From positions 1-47,869 of the forward strand of contig CANFQC010000015.1 of assembly GCA_947449035.1 (NCBI GenBank): 47,869 bases of DNA. The letters run 5' to 3'. This DNA comes from Actinomycetota bacterium (GTDB lineage Bacteria; Actinomycetota; Actinomycetes; S36-B12). Each line of letters starts with the position of its first letter. The first letter of the stretch is position 1. Below, in pieces: positions 1 through 8,396 of this stretch. The position numbers and the translations under genes are program-made. The notes beneath the pieces were generated by a model that was not told the DNA's origin, ran no database searches, and saw only the letters and a program-made list of their open reading frames with translations.

Positions 1-70
1 CGACCGGCTTCGTGCTCATCAGGACGTCATCGGCGAAGCTCGCGTCGGTGACCTTCTTGGTTGCTCCCAT
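1..70 (-). CDS. trxA: Thioredoxin, N-terminal part (runs off the window)
   Basis: Only the first 23 codons are inside the window. The peptide starts MGATKKVTDASF and continues to ..STKPV, which matches the start of actinobacterial thioredoxins just before the WCGPC active-site segment; that segment lies outside the window. A good ribosome site (AAGGAG) sits 7 bases before the ATG. It is the last visible gene of the minus-strand operon and directly follows trxB, so TrxB is expected to reduce it with NADPH electrons in the cytoplasm. The identification rests on the short N-terminus plus the trxB neighbour. Confidence 0.8.
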   Translation of the reverse strand, partial: MGATKKVTDASFADDVLMSTKPV

Positions 71-123
71 GGCTTTCTCCTTCTGTGTGGTCTAGAGGGT
101 ACGGGTCAAGCGTGCGAAAAGTG

Positions 124-1056
124 CTATTCGGATGCGGCGAGGAAGCGCTCGGCGTCGAGGGCTGCGGCACAACCGGAGCCTGCGGCGGTGATTGCCTGGC
201 GGTACGAGTGGTCGATGAGATCGCCACAGGCGAAGACACCCTCGAGGTTAGTAAGCGACGTGCGGTTCTTGACCAGCACGTAGCCCTCGGCGTCGACGTC
301 GATCTGGCCATTGACGAGCTCAGAGCGCGGGTCATGGCCGATGGCAATGAACAGGCCAGTGGCGGGAAGTTCACGCTTCTCGCCAGTGACGGTGTCTTCG
401 AGAACCAGCCCTGAGACCTTCTGATCACCGAGAACGTCGACGACCTGCGAGTTCCAGGCGAACTTCATCTTCTCGTTGGCGAGTGCGCGCTCCTGCATGA
501 TCTTGCTGCCGCGCAGCTCGCCGCGACGGTGCACGAGCGTGACTGACTTGGCGAAGCGCGTGAGGAAGGTGGCCTCCTCGAGTGCGGAGTCACCGCCACC
601 CACGACGGCGATGTCCTGATCACGGAAGAAGAAACCGTCGCACGTTGCGCACCACGAGACACCACGGCCGGAAAGGCGCTTCTCGTTCTCGAGACCGAGT
701 TCGCGATAGCCGGAGCCCATCGCGAGAATGACGGCACGTGCCTGATGAGTGTTGCCCGAGCCATCAGTGACAACCTTGATCGGGCCGGTGAGATCAACAC
801 TGACGATGTCGTCGGTGACGATCTCTGAGCCGAATCGCACTGCCTGAGCGCGCATGTTCTCCATCAATGCCGGGCCCATGATGCCCTCGGTGAAGCCGGG
901 GAAGTTCTCGACCTCGGTGGTGTTCATCAGTGCACCGCCGGCGGTGACAGAACCTTCGAAGACAAGGGGCGACAGCTGTGCGCGAGCTGCGTACACGGCG
1001 GCCGTGTATCCGGCCGGGCCTGAGCCGATGATGATGACGTTACGGATGTCGCTCAC
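124..1056 (-). CDS. trxB: Thioredoxin reductase (NADPH)
   Basis: 310-residue cytoplasmic FAD enzyme that passes electrons from NADPH to thioredoxin. It has the FAD-binding GSGPAG at residues 11-16, the redox-active CATC (Cys136, Cys139) followed by DG, the NADPH-binding GGGDSA at 153-158, and the C-terminal FAD motif ending in CGD. Length is normal for low-molecular-weight bacterial TrxB. I chose the GTG at 1054-1056 because AAGGAA lies 5 bases upstream and family homology begins there; the open frame extends 9 codons further. It is preceded by a SigR-type promoter (1113-1138) and followed by trxA. Confidence 0.97.
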   Translation of the reverse strand: MSDIRNVIIIGSGPAGYTAAVYAARAQLSPLVFEGSVTAGGALMNTTEVENFPGFTEGIMGPALMENMRAQAVRFGSEIVTDDIVSVDLTGPIKVVTDGSGNTHQARAVILAMGSGYRELGLENEKRLSGRGVSWCATCDGFFFRDQDIAVVGGGDSALEEATFLTRFAKSVTLVHRRGELRGSKIMQERALANEKMKFAWNSQVVDVLGDQKVSGLVLEDTVTGEKRELPATGLFIAIGHDPRSELVNGQIDVDAEGYVLVKNRTSLTNLEGVFACGDLIDHSYRQAITAAGSGCAAALDAERFLAASE

Positions 1057-1112
1057 TGAATTCCTTAGTTGGCCTTCGGGCACGGATCAGCACTGCAATC
1101 CGTAGTCGGTAG

Positions 1113-1138
1113 AACGATTCTAGGGCGTCGGCTATTCC
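1113..1138 (-). promoter_or_regulatory. SigR/SigH-type promoter for trxB-trxA
   Basis: On the minus strand the sequence reads GGAAT, exactly 18 bases, then GTT, about 57 bases before the trxB start. This matches the -35/-10 consensus of the disulfide-stress ECF sigma factors (Streptomyces SigR, mycobacterial SigH), whose best-known target is trxBA. The match is seen directly; use by that sigma factor is inferred, and SigM encoded just upstream is an alternative. Confidence 0.65.
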
Positions 1139-1172
1139 GCGCTCACGCCAAGGAGTGCGTGCCGAAAACCGA

Positions 1173-1976
1173 CTACCAGTCGACGGATACCGCGAGCGGC
1201 TCTGTGCCCTCGGGGTTCATCACGGGTGTGCACGTGGGATCGACGATCCAGACTGCGAGGTCACCCTTGGGGGTTGCGACTAGAGCCGACGGCGTGACCA
1301 TTGACGGCATGTTGTGATCCCAGGTCGAGATCACGATCAGACCGGCGGGTTGACCGTGGAAGGTGCCTCGATCTACCACTAAGGCATGACCATCAGGAGT
1401 GCCGGCGAGGGTCTGAACGCAGGTGCGCAGACTGCTCATATCGGACATGAAGTCGTCACCGGCCATTGCCGCAATCGCCTGTCGGGGCATTGCGTCAACG
1501 TCGGCGGCCTTGGCGACACCCAGCTTGTCGCGGAACAGCGAGGTGATTTGCGATCCGAGGGAGGTCGCGGAGTAATCCGTGCCACTGGCCATCAGGCGCG
1601 ATGTGGGCGGCTCGGCTGACGACTTCATCATGGCGGCGGAATCGGAGGCGGGCGCCTGTTCAGCCCCAGCGATCGGGGCGGGGGCCTGCGAGGTATTGGT
1701 GACCAAAAGCCCGCCGACCACCACGACGGCGGCAGCTGCCGCGACACCTGCGACCCAGCGGGCACGATGAGAGCCCTGAGCTCGCCGTTCACGGTGATTG
1801 GCCAGGGGCACCACCACTCGCTCTGCCTCGAGAGCATTCTCGAGACGGGTCCAGACTTCGGGCGGCATCGCGATGTCAGGGGTGTCAGCCAGGGAATCGG
1901 TGCTCTCACGGAGGAGATCAGCCACCCAGCCGTCGTCGGCGTTGTCGCCGGAAAGATCAACAACGTTGTCAGCCAT
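1173..1976 (-). CDS. Membrane-anchored anti-sigma-factor-like protein (SigM regulator)
   Basis: 267 residues with an acidic cytoplasmic N-terminal part (1-73), one membrane helix (about 74-93, Ala/Val-rich) and an extracytoplasmic C-terminal domain of about 170 residues. It overlaps the end of sigM by 8 bases, the classical arrangement of an ECF sigma gene with its regulator, and occupies the place of the SigM anti-sigma factor in mycobacteria. The N-terminal region has no Cys, so it is not a zinc-type (HxxxCxxC) anti-sigma. The role comes from position and topology, not from a recognised motif. Confidence 0.7.
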   Translation of the reverse strand: MADNVVDLSGDNADDGWVADLLRESTDSLADTPDIAMPPEVWTRLENALEAERVVVPLANHRERRAQGSHRARWVAGVAAAAAVVVVGGLLVTNTSQAPAPIAGAEQAPASDSAAMMKSSAEPPTSRLMASGTDYSATSLGSQITSLFRDKLGVAKAADVDAMPRQAIAAMAGDDFMSDMSSLRTCVQTLAGTPDGHALVVDRGTFHGQPAGLIVISTWDHNMPSMVTPSALVATPKGDLAVWIVDPTCTPVMNPEGTEPLAVSVDW

Positions 1977-2658
1977 CTGTGTGGTTCCCCCCCTTCGGGT
2001 GCCGGTCGGATTCGTGGTCAGAGCGTTCGGAGTTCGAGGCAGCCCCAGGCGGCGCCAGGGGTATGACGGTTGATTCGGGGCCAGGGTTCCGCAAATAGGA
2101 AAGTCGTATAGCTAACTTTGCTCGTCCCCGTGAGCACCGACTCTTGACGGTGCCGGCCGGGCAGCCGAGCATCAAGGCTGCCTGATCGATTGACCAGCCC
2201 TCGATATCAACAAGGGCCACCGCTTCACGTTGATCCTCCGGCAGCTCTGCCAGGGCAGCGGCTATGTCGAGTTGGAGCTCGCGGCGGGCAATCCGGTCCT
2301 CGGGGTCCGGGAGCGGTATTCCCGTCTCCTCCTCGACCGGCAGGGGCACGGTCGGGCGGGTGTTGCGTCGGCGCATGCGGTCGAGGCAGGCATTGACCAC
2401 GATCCGGTGCAGCCAGGTGGTCACCTGGGAGTCTCCGCGAAACTGCGAGGCCCGCCGGTAGGCCGAGATGAGGGCGTCTTGCAGGGCATCGGCGGCGTCC
2501 TCGGGATCACCCGTGGTCTTGAGCGCCACCGCCCACAGCCGATCGCGGTGGCGACGCACGATCTCGGTGAAAGCATCAGGGTGACCGGCGACATGGGCAG
2601 CAAGCAGCTCGCCGTCGTTCGCGAATTCGAGGCTAAGCACCTCGGGTCCATCGGTCAC
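1969..2658 (-). CDS. sigM: ECF RNA polymerase sigma factor SigM
   Basis: 229-residue ECF sigma factor. Region 2 lies around residues 20-95 (DALQDALISAYRR and TTWLHRIVVNACLDRMRRR) and the region 4 helix-turn-helix around 135-185 (LPEDQREAVAL, then CPAGTVKSRCSRGRAKL). It should direct RNA polymerase to envelope- or redox-stress promoters and be held by the membrane protein encoded in the 8-base overlap downstream. I chose the GTG at 2656-2658 because TAGATT (2665-2670) lies exactly 6 bases before it, the leaderless spacing seen elsewhere here; a GTG two codons upstream is the alternative. The open frame ends in a charged tail of no known role. Confidence 0.93.
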   Translation of the reverse strand: MTDGPEVLSLEFANDGELLAAHVAGHPDAFTEIVRRHRDRLWAVALKTTGDPEDAADALQDALISAYRRASQFRGDSQVTTWLHRIVVNACLDRMRRRNTRPTVPLPVEEETGIPLPDPEDRIARRELQLDIAAALAELPEDQREAVALVDIEGWSIDQAALMLGCPAGTVKSRCSRGRAKLAIRLSYLRNPGPESTVIPLAPPGAASNSERSDHESDRHPKGGNHTDG

Positions 2659-2664
2659 GGACAC

Positions 2665-2670
2665 AATCTA
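2665..2670 (-). promoter_or_regulatory. Candidate -10 box, leaderless start of sigM
   Basis: TAGATT on the minus strand is followed by 6 bases and the GTG at 2658. No Shine-Dalgarno sequence is present. It would allow sigM and its anti-sigma to be transcribed apart from the murJ part of the operon. Confidence 0.45.
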
Positions 2671-2677
2671 GGGGTCA

Positions 2678-4141
2678 CTACGACCTGAATGTGACTTCCT
2701 TGAGCCCGCCCCTGTAACCAGTTCCAGAGGCAGGCAGTTTGGTGAACCACACCAGGACGTACCGACCGGTCACGGGTCGCGGAGATCGAATCTCGAGCTG
2801 CTCGCCGGCTCCGTCCACCGTCGCCACTGACGACCACAGCGCTGGGTCCGGCTGGATCTCATTCGAGACCCGAATCTGCGCGCTCGTTCCGATGCCGTCA
2901 AAGACGAGAAGCGCCGACTGGATCGGCCGGGGCTCGCCGAGATCGAAGACGAGGCCCACGCCGCCCTTGCCATCGAGGTCGGCGGTCTTGTACTTGGCGG
3001 TCTGCCAGCCGGTCTCGGGGTTTCCATCGATGGCGTTGATGGCGTCGACGTCATTCTCAGTGCCCTTGCGCTTATCCGGGCGTCCGTTGCCATTGTCGTC
3101 ACCAAAGGGGTCGTAACTGCGCACCGACTGGATCGGCCAGATCTGACCAGTGGGCGCTGAGTCTGTGGTGGGCGCAATCGATTCGGTGAGAATCGCTGTA
3201 TCGATCGTGACGGTTTCCCGTGCACTCGTCGATCCCCCGAATGACAGCAACTTCAGGCCCACGAATCCAAGGCCGATCACCAACACGATCGCGACGAGAA
3301 CCGCAACAACTGGCTGCCAGATGCGACGCTGGCGCTGCACGGCGTTGGTGCCAGGAGCAATCGGCGTGACTTGACCTCGAGCATTGCCCAGGATCGACAG
3401 GAAACCGTCGATGTCGGTCACGTTCATCACTCCACGCGGACGTTGCACGGACTGCACCGAACGGGCGATGACGTCATCGAGTGACCGTGGAACGCTGGCG
3501 CGCACACGCGAGGGCGACAGCACACGCGAACCCGCGCGCGGCGCAGACTCGATGTTGTCGAGCTCAGGCCCGGGCCACGTTCCGGTCAGCAGGAGATAGA
3601 GCAGGGATCCACAGCCATCAACGTCAGCAGCCTGCTTGCTGACGTCAGGATCCAAGACCCCCCAGAGCGCAGCGTCAACGGCTAGCCCGCGGACGCGAAC
3701 CTCACCCGCATCCGTCACGAAGACCGACGTTGGCCGAAGTCGACCGTGATTGACGTTCGTTGCCAAACCCGCTGATACGCCAAGCGCTACTTCTGTGATC
3801 AGTTCGACAGCTTCATCGGCCTTCACAGGGCCATCAGAGATGAGATCGACGAGTGAACGTCCGGTCGCCCACTCGCTGATGACCGCCACGTAGTCACGTC
3901 CGGCGTGACTGGTCTGGAAGATGTCGAGAACGCGGACGAGTCGACGATCCTCCACTCGCGCGGCTGCCTGGGCTGATCCAAGGAAGGCAGCAGCGCGCGG
4001 GTCACCGGCATCGAGGAGTCGTAATGAGACGAGTCGGTCGAGAACGGAGTCCTGCGCACGCCAGGTGGCCACAGCGCGATCGTCCACGCCGGGCTCGAGT
4101 TGCTCGAGCAACTCATAGCGGCCGATGTACAGCCCCTTCAT
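2678..4141 (-). CDS. MviN-type pseudokinase with extracellular discoidin-like domain
   Basis: 487 residues. The N-terminal part (about 1-235) resembles a Ser/Thr kinase fold but lacks the catalytic residues: the beta-3 Lys position reads VSLRLL, the HRD/N loop reads HGRLRPTS (132-139) and there is no DFG. One membrane helix spans about 274-298. The outer part (about 325-487) has a Ca-site-like DPFGDDNGNGRPD and a galactose-binding/discoidin-like beta fold. In mycobacteria the equivalent domains are fused to the C-terminus of MviN/MurJ, where the pseudokinase is phosphorylated by PknB and recruits FhaA. Here it is a separate gene overlapping murJ by 4 bases (ATGA). I infer control of the lipid II flippase. 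Confidence 0.8.
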   Translation of the reverse strand: MKGLYIGRYELLEQLEPGVDDRAVATWRAQDSVLDRLVSLRLLDAGDPRAAAFLGSAQAAARVEDRRLVRVLDIFQTSHAGRDYVAVISEWATGRSLVDLISDGPVKADEAVELITEVALGVSAGLATNVNHGRLRPTSVFVTDAGEVRVRGLAVDAALWGVLDPDVSKQAADVDGCGSLLYLLLTGTWPGPELDNIESAPRAGSRVLSPSRVRASVPRSLDDVIARSVQSVQRPRGVMNVTDIDGFLSILGNARGQVTPIAPGTNAVQRQRRIWQPVVAVLVAIVLVIGLGFVGLKLLSFGGSTSARETVTIDTAILTESIAPTTDSAPTGQIWPIQSVRSYDPFGDDNGNGRPDKRKGTENDVDAINAIDGNPETGWQTAKYKTADLDGKGGVGLVFDLGEPRPIQSALLVFDGIGTSAQIRVSNEIQPDPALWSSVATVDGAGEQLEIRSPRPVTGRYVLVWFTKLPASGTGYRGGLKEVTFRS

Positions 4142-5793
4142 CGTCTGAACTTTCTGCGCACCAATGCCACGGCCTGTCCGACCTCATGTACGCGAAGGAT
4201 CCATGCGCAGAGGAGATACACCGCGAGGCCAATCAGCGAGATCAGCACCACTTCCTCAAGAACGCCGAGCTTGGAACGCTCGTAGATCTTCACTCCACGT
4301 TCGAGCACATACGCATACGTGGCGAACATGGCACCGAGTGACACAAGTCCGGCTGCAATGAGCTTGACCAAAGTGACAACAGTTCGTCGGGTGTCGAGTC
4401 CGCCGAGTCGCCTGCCGAGAATGAACCACGAGACGATGAAGGCGATCCAATAGGCGATGCCGTATGAGAGCGCGAGCGATCCGACTTGGAAACCGCCGGC
4501 ACGCGAGGCATTGAATAGTGGAACAGCGATCGCAAGAAGCACGACGTTGAATCCGACGGTGATCCAAAAGGGAGTCTTGGTGTCTTCCAGTGCGTAGTAG
4601 CCGCGCAGCATCACGTAGAAGAGAGTGAACGGCAGCAGGCCGATCATGAAGACAGAGACGATCGCACCCATAATGCCCGCCTGCTGCGGGGTTGCGGCGC
4701 CGTAGCCGAAAAGCAGGATCGCGACTCCCGTGCCGATGCACATGAAAATTGCAGCAATCGGAACGATAAGCGCCGCAACAAGACGCATCGTGGCGCCAAC
4801 GTCGTCGCCCACCTTGCGCAGATTGCCGTCGTGGGCGACTCGGCTGAGCGCGGGAAGCATCGCTGTGACGATCGACACGGTGATCACGCTGTGCGGAAGC
4901 ATGAAGACGAGATGTGCCTTCTGGTACGTCGTAAGACCCGCCGCGGCAACGCCCGCAGCAGCAGCATCGACATTCGCCTTCGCGGCCAACCGGGTGATCA
5001 CGATGTAGGCGGCCTGATTCACGAACACCAGGCCGATCGTCCAGAGCGCAAGAGAACCGGTCTTGCCCAGGCCGGTGCCCTTCCAGTCAAAGCGCGGCTT
5101 CCAGCGGTAACCGCTTCGCACGAGTACGGGAATCAGGATCAGCGCCTGCACGATCACGCCGAGGGTTGTTCCGATGCCGAGAATCAGCACTTGTTGCGAG
5201 GTCAGGGTGCCATCACCTGCAGCAGAGGTGCCGGCGACTGCGATGAACAGCAAGAAGGTGGCAATCGCGACCACATTGTTCGCGATGGGTGCGAACATCG
5301 GAGCACCGAAGCGTCCTCGTGCATTGAGCACCTGGCTCAGCATCGTGTAGATGCCGTAGAAAAGAACCTGCGGAAGACACAGGCGAGCGAATGCAACCGC
5401 GAGGTCGTATTCGTTCGCAGGGTAGTTATCGGGCGTGTAGAGATCGACGATCAACGGTGCGCAGAGGACTGCCAGCACTGAGAACACAAGCAGGATCGAG
5501 CCCACGAGCGTGATGAGCCGATCGGCATAGGCACGACCGTCGTCGGCGTCCTCCTTCATGCGGCGCACGAGCTGCGGCACGAACACCGCGTTAAGCGCAC
5601 CTCCGATCACCAGGATGTAGATGACCGTCGGCAAAGAGTTGCCGAGCGAGAAAGCATCAGAAACCAGGAAGAAGCCCAGGGCCGCGGTCGCGGCAATATC
5701 GCGAAAGACACCCGTGATGCGCGAGGCGACCGTGCCGGCCGCCATCACGGCACTGGGCTTCATCAGCGAACGCGCTGATGCCGTATTGCTCAC
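4138..5793 (-). CDS. murJ: Lipid II flippase MurJ (MviN)
   Basis: 551-residue polytopic membrane protein of the MATE-like MurJ family, which moves the peptidoglycan precursor lipid II across the membrane. The N-terminal family signature is visible (GTVASRITGVFRD, then VIGGALNAVFVPQLVRR), followed by about 14 hydrophobic helices; length fits the MurJ core. The start overlaps the upstream DUF6049-like gene by 4 bases and the stop overlaps the pseudokinase gene by 4, so all three are translationally coupled. Unlike mycobacterial MviN there is no C-terminal kinase-like extension; that part is the next gene. Confidence 0.95.
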   Translation of the reverse strand: MSNTASARSLMKPSAVMAAGTVASRITGVFRDIAATAALGFFLVSDAFSLGNSLPTVIYILVIGGALNAVFVPQLVRRMKEDADDGRAYADRLITLVGSILLVFSVLAVLCAPLIVDLYTPDNYPANEYDLAVAFARLCLPQVLFYGIYTMLSQVLNARGRFGAPMFAPIANNVVAIATFLLFIAVAGTSAAGDGTLTSQQVLILGIGTTLGVIVQALILIPVLVRSGYRWKPRFDWKGTGLGKTGSLALWTIGLVFVNQAAYIVITRLAAKANVDAAAAGVAAAGLTTYQKAHLVFMLPHSVITVSIVTAMLPALSRVAHDGNLRKVGDDVGATMRLVAALIVPIAAIFMCIGTGVAILLFGYGAATPQQAGIMGAIVSVFMIGLLPFTLFYVMLRGYYALEDTKTPFWITVGFNVVLLAIAVPLFNASRAGGFQVGSLALSYGIAYWIAFIVSWFILGRRLGGLDTRRTVVTLVKLIAAGLVSLGAMFATYAYVLERGVKIYERSKLGVLEEVVLISLIGLAVYLLCAWILRVHEVGQAVALVRRKFRR

Positions 5794-6323
5794 GTGGCCA
5801 TGCTTCCCGATGCCGGAGGCTTTCGAGCGGCATGGGCCTTGCGAATTCGACGTGTCACGCCGACCACAACGAAAACCGCAAGTGCAAGGAAGGCCACGAG
5901 AACAACCCAGCCGGCAGCACGCGCATATGCGGCCGAGGCCAAGGTGACGGTGGCGGGGAGCGCAAGTCGCTTACCGGTCGGCGATGTCACGCGCACGGAG
6001 GCATCAAGAGGACCATCGCCGATGATGCGTGCATCGATCTCGACGCTGCTGCGCATTCCTGGATCGACGACGACATTGTCGATCGGATCAGAATCCAGAC
6101 GCGAGGACGGAAATCCGACCAGTTCAATGGAGAGCGTCACGGGAGCACCGCTGGTGTTCTCCACGGTGATCGGAACTCCGCCCGAGTCACCGGAGAAGGT
6201 GATGCGTCCGGTCGACAGCACGGTTATCGGGTAAACCAGGCGTGCGGCTTCGGCTGCATGCGCTGGGGCTGCAACGAGCATGAGAAGGGCCACTGCTGCC
6301 AGCAGTGCGCGACACAGGCGCAT
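5790..6323 (-). CDS. Short DUF6049-like secreted/membrane protein
   Basis: 177 residues: signal peptide (about 1-23, ending AHA), an Ig-like beta domain (about 25-130), a membrane helix near 135-157 and a basic cytoplasmic tail. It sits between the NUDIX gene and murJ, where other actinobacteria have a DUF6049 protein of about 700-800 residues (mycobacterial Rv3909 position). Only something like the membrane-proximal C-terminal end of that family is present here. It overlaps both neighbours (1 and 4 bases). No function is known; position suggests cell-envelope assembly. Assignment is by context and topology. Confidence 0.65.
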   Translation of the reverse strand: MRLCRALLAAVALLMLVAAPAHAAEAARLVYPITVLSTGRITFSGDSGGVPITVENTSGAPVTLSIELVGFPSSRLDSDPIDNVVVDPGMRSSVEIDARIIGDGPLDASVRVTSPTGKRLALPATVTLASAAYARAAGWVVLVAFLALAVFVVVGVTRRIRKAHAARKPPASGSMAT

Positions 6324-6760
6324 CAGTACTCGAGCAGCAGATCGGGAACGAGTGAGAGCAACTTGCGCTCATCGGCATAGCGCAGTCGCGAGCTCACTTC
6401 GTCCAGGGGAACCCAGGCAACCTCCACAACCTCGACATCGGCATCGGAGAGCTCGCCGCTCTCGGCCTCCATGAGGAAGTGATGGACGGTCTTGTGGATT
6501 TTGTGGTTGTCGGCCATGAACCAGAAGTCGATGGTGCCGAGTGGGGCCAGGACCTTCCCGCTGATGCCGGTCTCCTCGTGGACCTCGCGAATCGCGGCGT
6601 CCTCGGGGGTCTCGCCCTGCTCTAGGTGACCCTTCGGCAAAGACCAGATCAGGCGACCGCGCCGGTCTCGTCGGGCAATGAGAGCGGCCTTGGGACTGCC
6701 CGAGCGGTCAAGGATCAGGCCCCCGGCGGAGGTCTCCTCTACCGTCCGGGTGCTGGCCAT
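6323..6760 (-). CDS. NUDIX hydrolase (MutT4-like)
   Basis: 145 residues with a perfect Nudix box at about 59-81: GHLEQGE then REVHEETGI, matching Gx5Ex7REUxEExGU. The family hydrolyses nucleoside diphosphates linked to another moiety; the substrate cannot be told from sequence. It is the first gene of the murJ-sigM-trx operon, in the place of mutT4 in mycobacteria. I chose the ATG at 6758-6760 because homology starts there and a -10-like TATCCT lies 6 bases upstream. The open frame continues 139 codons upstream but is low-complexity and runs opposite to the divergent CCA-transferase gene. Confidence 0.9.
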   Translation of the reverse strand: MASTRTVEETSAGGLILDRSGSPKAALIARRDRRGRLIWSLPKGHLEQGETPEDAAIREVHEETGISGKVLAPLGTIDFWFMADNHKIHKTVHHFLMEAESGELSDADVEVVEVAWVPLDEVSSRLRYADERKLLSLVPDLLLEY

Positions 6761-6766
6761 GCTTCG

Positions 6767-6772
6767 AGGATA
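6767..6772 (-). promoter_or_regulatory. Candidate -10 box, leaderless start of the NUDIX-murJ operon
   Basis: TATCCT on the minus strand, 6 bases before the ATG at 6760. No Shine-Dalgarno sequence is visible. It would be the promoter of the whole NUDIX-DUF6049-murJ-pseudokinase operon. Confidence 0.45.
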
Positions 6773-6844
6773 ACCGCCCGGAGCCTCCGCGCCCCGTGGC
6801 TCCGCTCGCGCCCGATGCATTCGCCCGTGCAGGCCGGGGCTGGC

Positions 6845-6850
6845 TACGCT
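6845..6850 (+). promoter_or_regulatory. Candidate -10 box, leaderless start of the CCA-transferase gene
   Basis: TACGCT followed by 7 bases and the GTG at 6858; no Shine-Dalgarno sequence. Back-to-back with the NUDIX promoter in a 97-base divergent spacer. Confidence 0.4.
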
Positions 6851-6857
6851 GCACGGC

Positions 6858-8321
6858 GTGTCATCGATGAAGGCTGCCGAGACGGCGCTGGCCCCCCTCA
6901 TGGGCCTGCTGACCCGTCTAGGTGAGCGATTCACCGAGGCCGGGCACGAGATCGCCCTGGTCGGCGGTCCGGTGCGCGATGCCTTGCTCGGCCGCGAACT
7001 GGTCAAGGGCAATTCGGTCGGCGGGCACGAGCAGATCGACCTCGATTTCACGACAAGTGCCCGACCCGAGCAGATCTTGGCGCTCCTCGACGGCTGGGCC
7101 GACACCACCTGGGATGTTGGAATTCGCTTCGGCACGGTCGGAGCCAGGGTGCTCGGCCGCGAGTGCGAGATCACCACGTATCGCTCCGAGACCTACGACC
7201 CCGAGTCTCGAAAGCCGGAAATTGAATTCGGCGACACCTTGGCCGGCGACCTTGGCCGGCGCGATTTCACTGTCAATGCGATGGCGCTTCGGCTGCCCAG
7301 CATGGAATTCGTCGATCTCTTCGGCGGGTTCGCCGATCTCGACGCAAAGGTACTTCGCACTCCGGGCTCGCCGGAGATGTCGTTCAGCGATGATCCGTTG
7401 CGCATGATGCGTGCCGCGCGCTTTGCCTCGCAACTTGGCTTCGAGGTGGTGCCGGAAGTTCTCGTGGCGATGACCGAGATGAGTGATCGCCTTGCCATCG
7501 TGAGTGCCGAGCGCACTCGCGAGGAGTTCATGAAGATCGTGATGTCACCTGACCCGCGCACAGGTCTCACATTGTTGGTCGACACCGGTCTTGTCGAGTA
7601 CGTGTTGCCCGAACTTCCGTTGCTACGTCTGGAAGAAGACGAGCATCACCGTCATAAGGATGTCTACGAGCACACGTTGATCGTTCTTGAGCAGGCCATT
7701 GACCTCGAAACCTCGCACGAGCCAATGTCTGGGCCTGATCCGGTCTTGCGCCTAGCCGCATTGCTACATGACATCGGAAAGCCGCGCACGCGAAAGTTCG
7801 AAGGCGATGGTCGCGTGTCATTCCACCATCACGAAGTAGTGGGCGGACGCATGACGAAGAAGCGAATGAAGGAAATGCGCTTCTCCAACGACATGATTGA
7901 TGACGTCGCAACCTTGGTCGAGTTGCACTTGCGCTTTCACGGTTACGGCACCGGCGAATGGACGGACAGTGCAGTTCGCCGTTACGTGCGAGATGCCGGT
8001 CCGCTGCTCACTCGCCTGCACAAGCTCACCCGCGCTGACTCGACGACTCGAAATAAGCGCCGAGCTGCAGACCTTCAACGCGCATACGACTCGCTGGAAC
8101 AGCGCATTGAGGTTCTCGCCGCGGAAGAGGAGCTCGCCGCCATTCGCCCTGATCTCGATGGTGCGGCGATCATGCGCATCCTCGACATCCCGCCGGGTCG
8201 TGTCGTCGGCGAGGCCTATGAGTTCCTGCTCAACCTGCGACTAGATCGCGGACCGATGAGCGAGGAGATGGCGACAGAGGCACTTCGGGCATGGTGGGCG
8301 GCTCGGGCGGCCACTGAATAA
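6858..8321 (+). CDS. pcnA: CCA tRNA nucleotidyltransferase / poly(A) polymerase family with HD domain
   Basis: 487 residues. The nucleotidyltransferase head has GGPVRD (36-41), the metal-binding DLDFTT (61-66) and [10 protein letters not shown] (134-143). An HD phosphohydrolase domain follows, with LLHDIGKP around 302-309. This is the class II architecture of actinobacterial CCA-adding enzymes, which build or repair the CCA end of tRNAs in the cytoplasm. It is divergent from the NUDIX gene, as in mycobacteria. The GTG start is supported by leaderless spacing. The last codons and the stop lie inside the first copy of a 32-bp tandem repeat. Confidence 0.93.
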   Translation: MSSMKAAETALAPLMGLLTRLGERFTEAGHEIALVGGPVRDALLGRELVKGNSVGGHEQIDLDFTTSARPEQILALLDGWADTTWDVGIRFGTVGARVLGRECEITTYRSETYDPESRKPEIEFGDTLAGDLGRRDFTVNAMALRLPSMEFVDLFGGFADLDAKVLRTPGSPEMSFSDDPLRMMRAARFASQLGFEVVPEVLVAMTEMSDRLAIVSAERTREEFMKIVMSPDPRTGLTLLVDTGLVEYVLPELPLLRLEEDEHHRHKDVYEHTLIVLEQAIDLETSHEPMSGPDPVLRLAALLHDIGKPRTRKFEGDGRVSFHHHEVVGGRMTKKRMKEMRFSNDMIDDVATLVELHLRFHGYGTGEWTDSAVRRYVRDAGPLLTRLHKLTRADSTTRNKRRAADLQRAYDSLEQRIEVLAAEEELAAIRPDLDGAAIMRILDIPPGRVVGEAYEFLLNLRLDRGPMSEEMATEALRAWWAARAATE

Positions 8322-8389
8322 GCGAGTGGGCGGCTCGGGCGGCCACTGAATAAGCGAGTGGGCGGCTCGGGCGGCCACTGAGCAAGTGG
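8294..8389 (+). repeat. Three tandem copies of a 32-bp unit at the 3' end of pcnA
   Basis: Units start at 8294, 8326 and 8358 with period 32. Copies 1 and 2 are identical; copy 3 differs near its end (GAGCAAGTGG instead of GAATAAGCGA). Copy 1 contains the last 8 codons and the TAA of the CCA-transferase, so coding sequence plus stop has been duplicated into the spacer before the convergent membrane-protein gene. Each unit can form a small stem (CCACT with AGTGG of the next unit). It looks like replication slippage and might act as a convergent terminator. Confidence 0.9.
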
Positions 8390-8396
8390 TCGTCGT

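Noticed and set aside
6761-7177. N-terminal extension of the NUDIX protein
   Set aside because: The extra 139 codons are Ser/Pro/Arg-rich, run opposite to pcnA, and the Nudix family start plus a -10 box support 6760.
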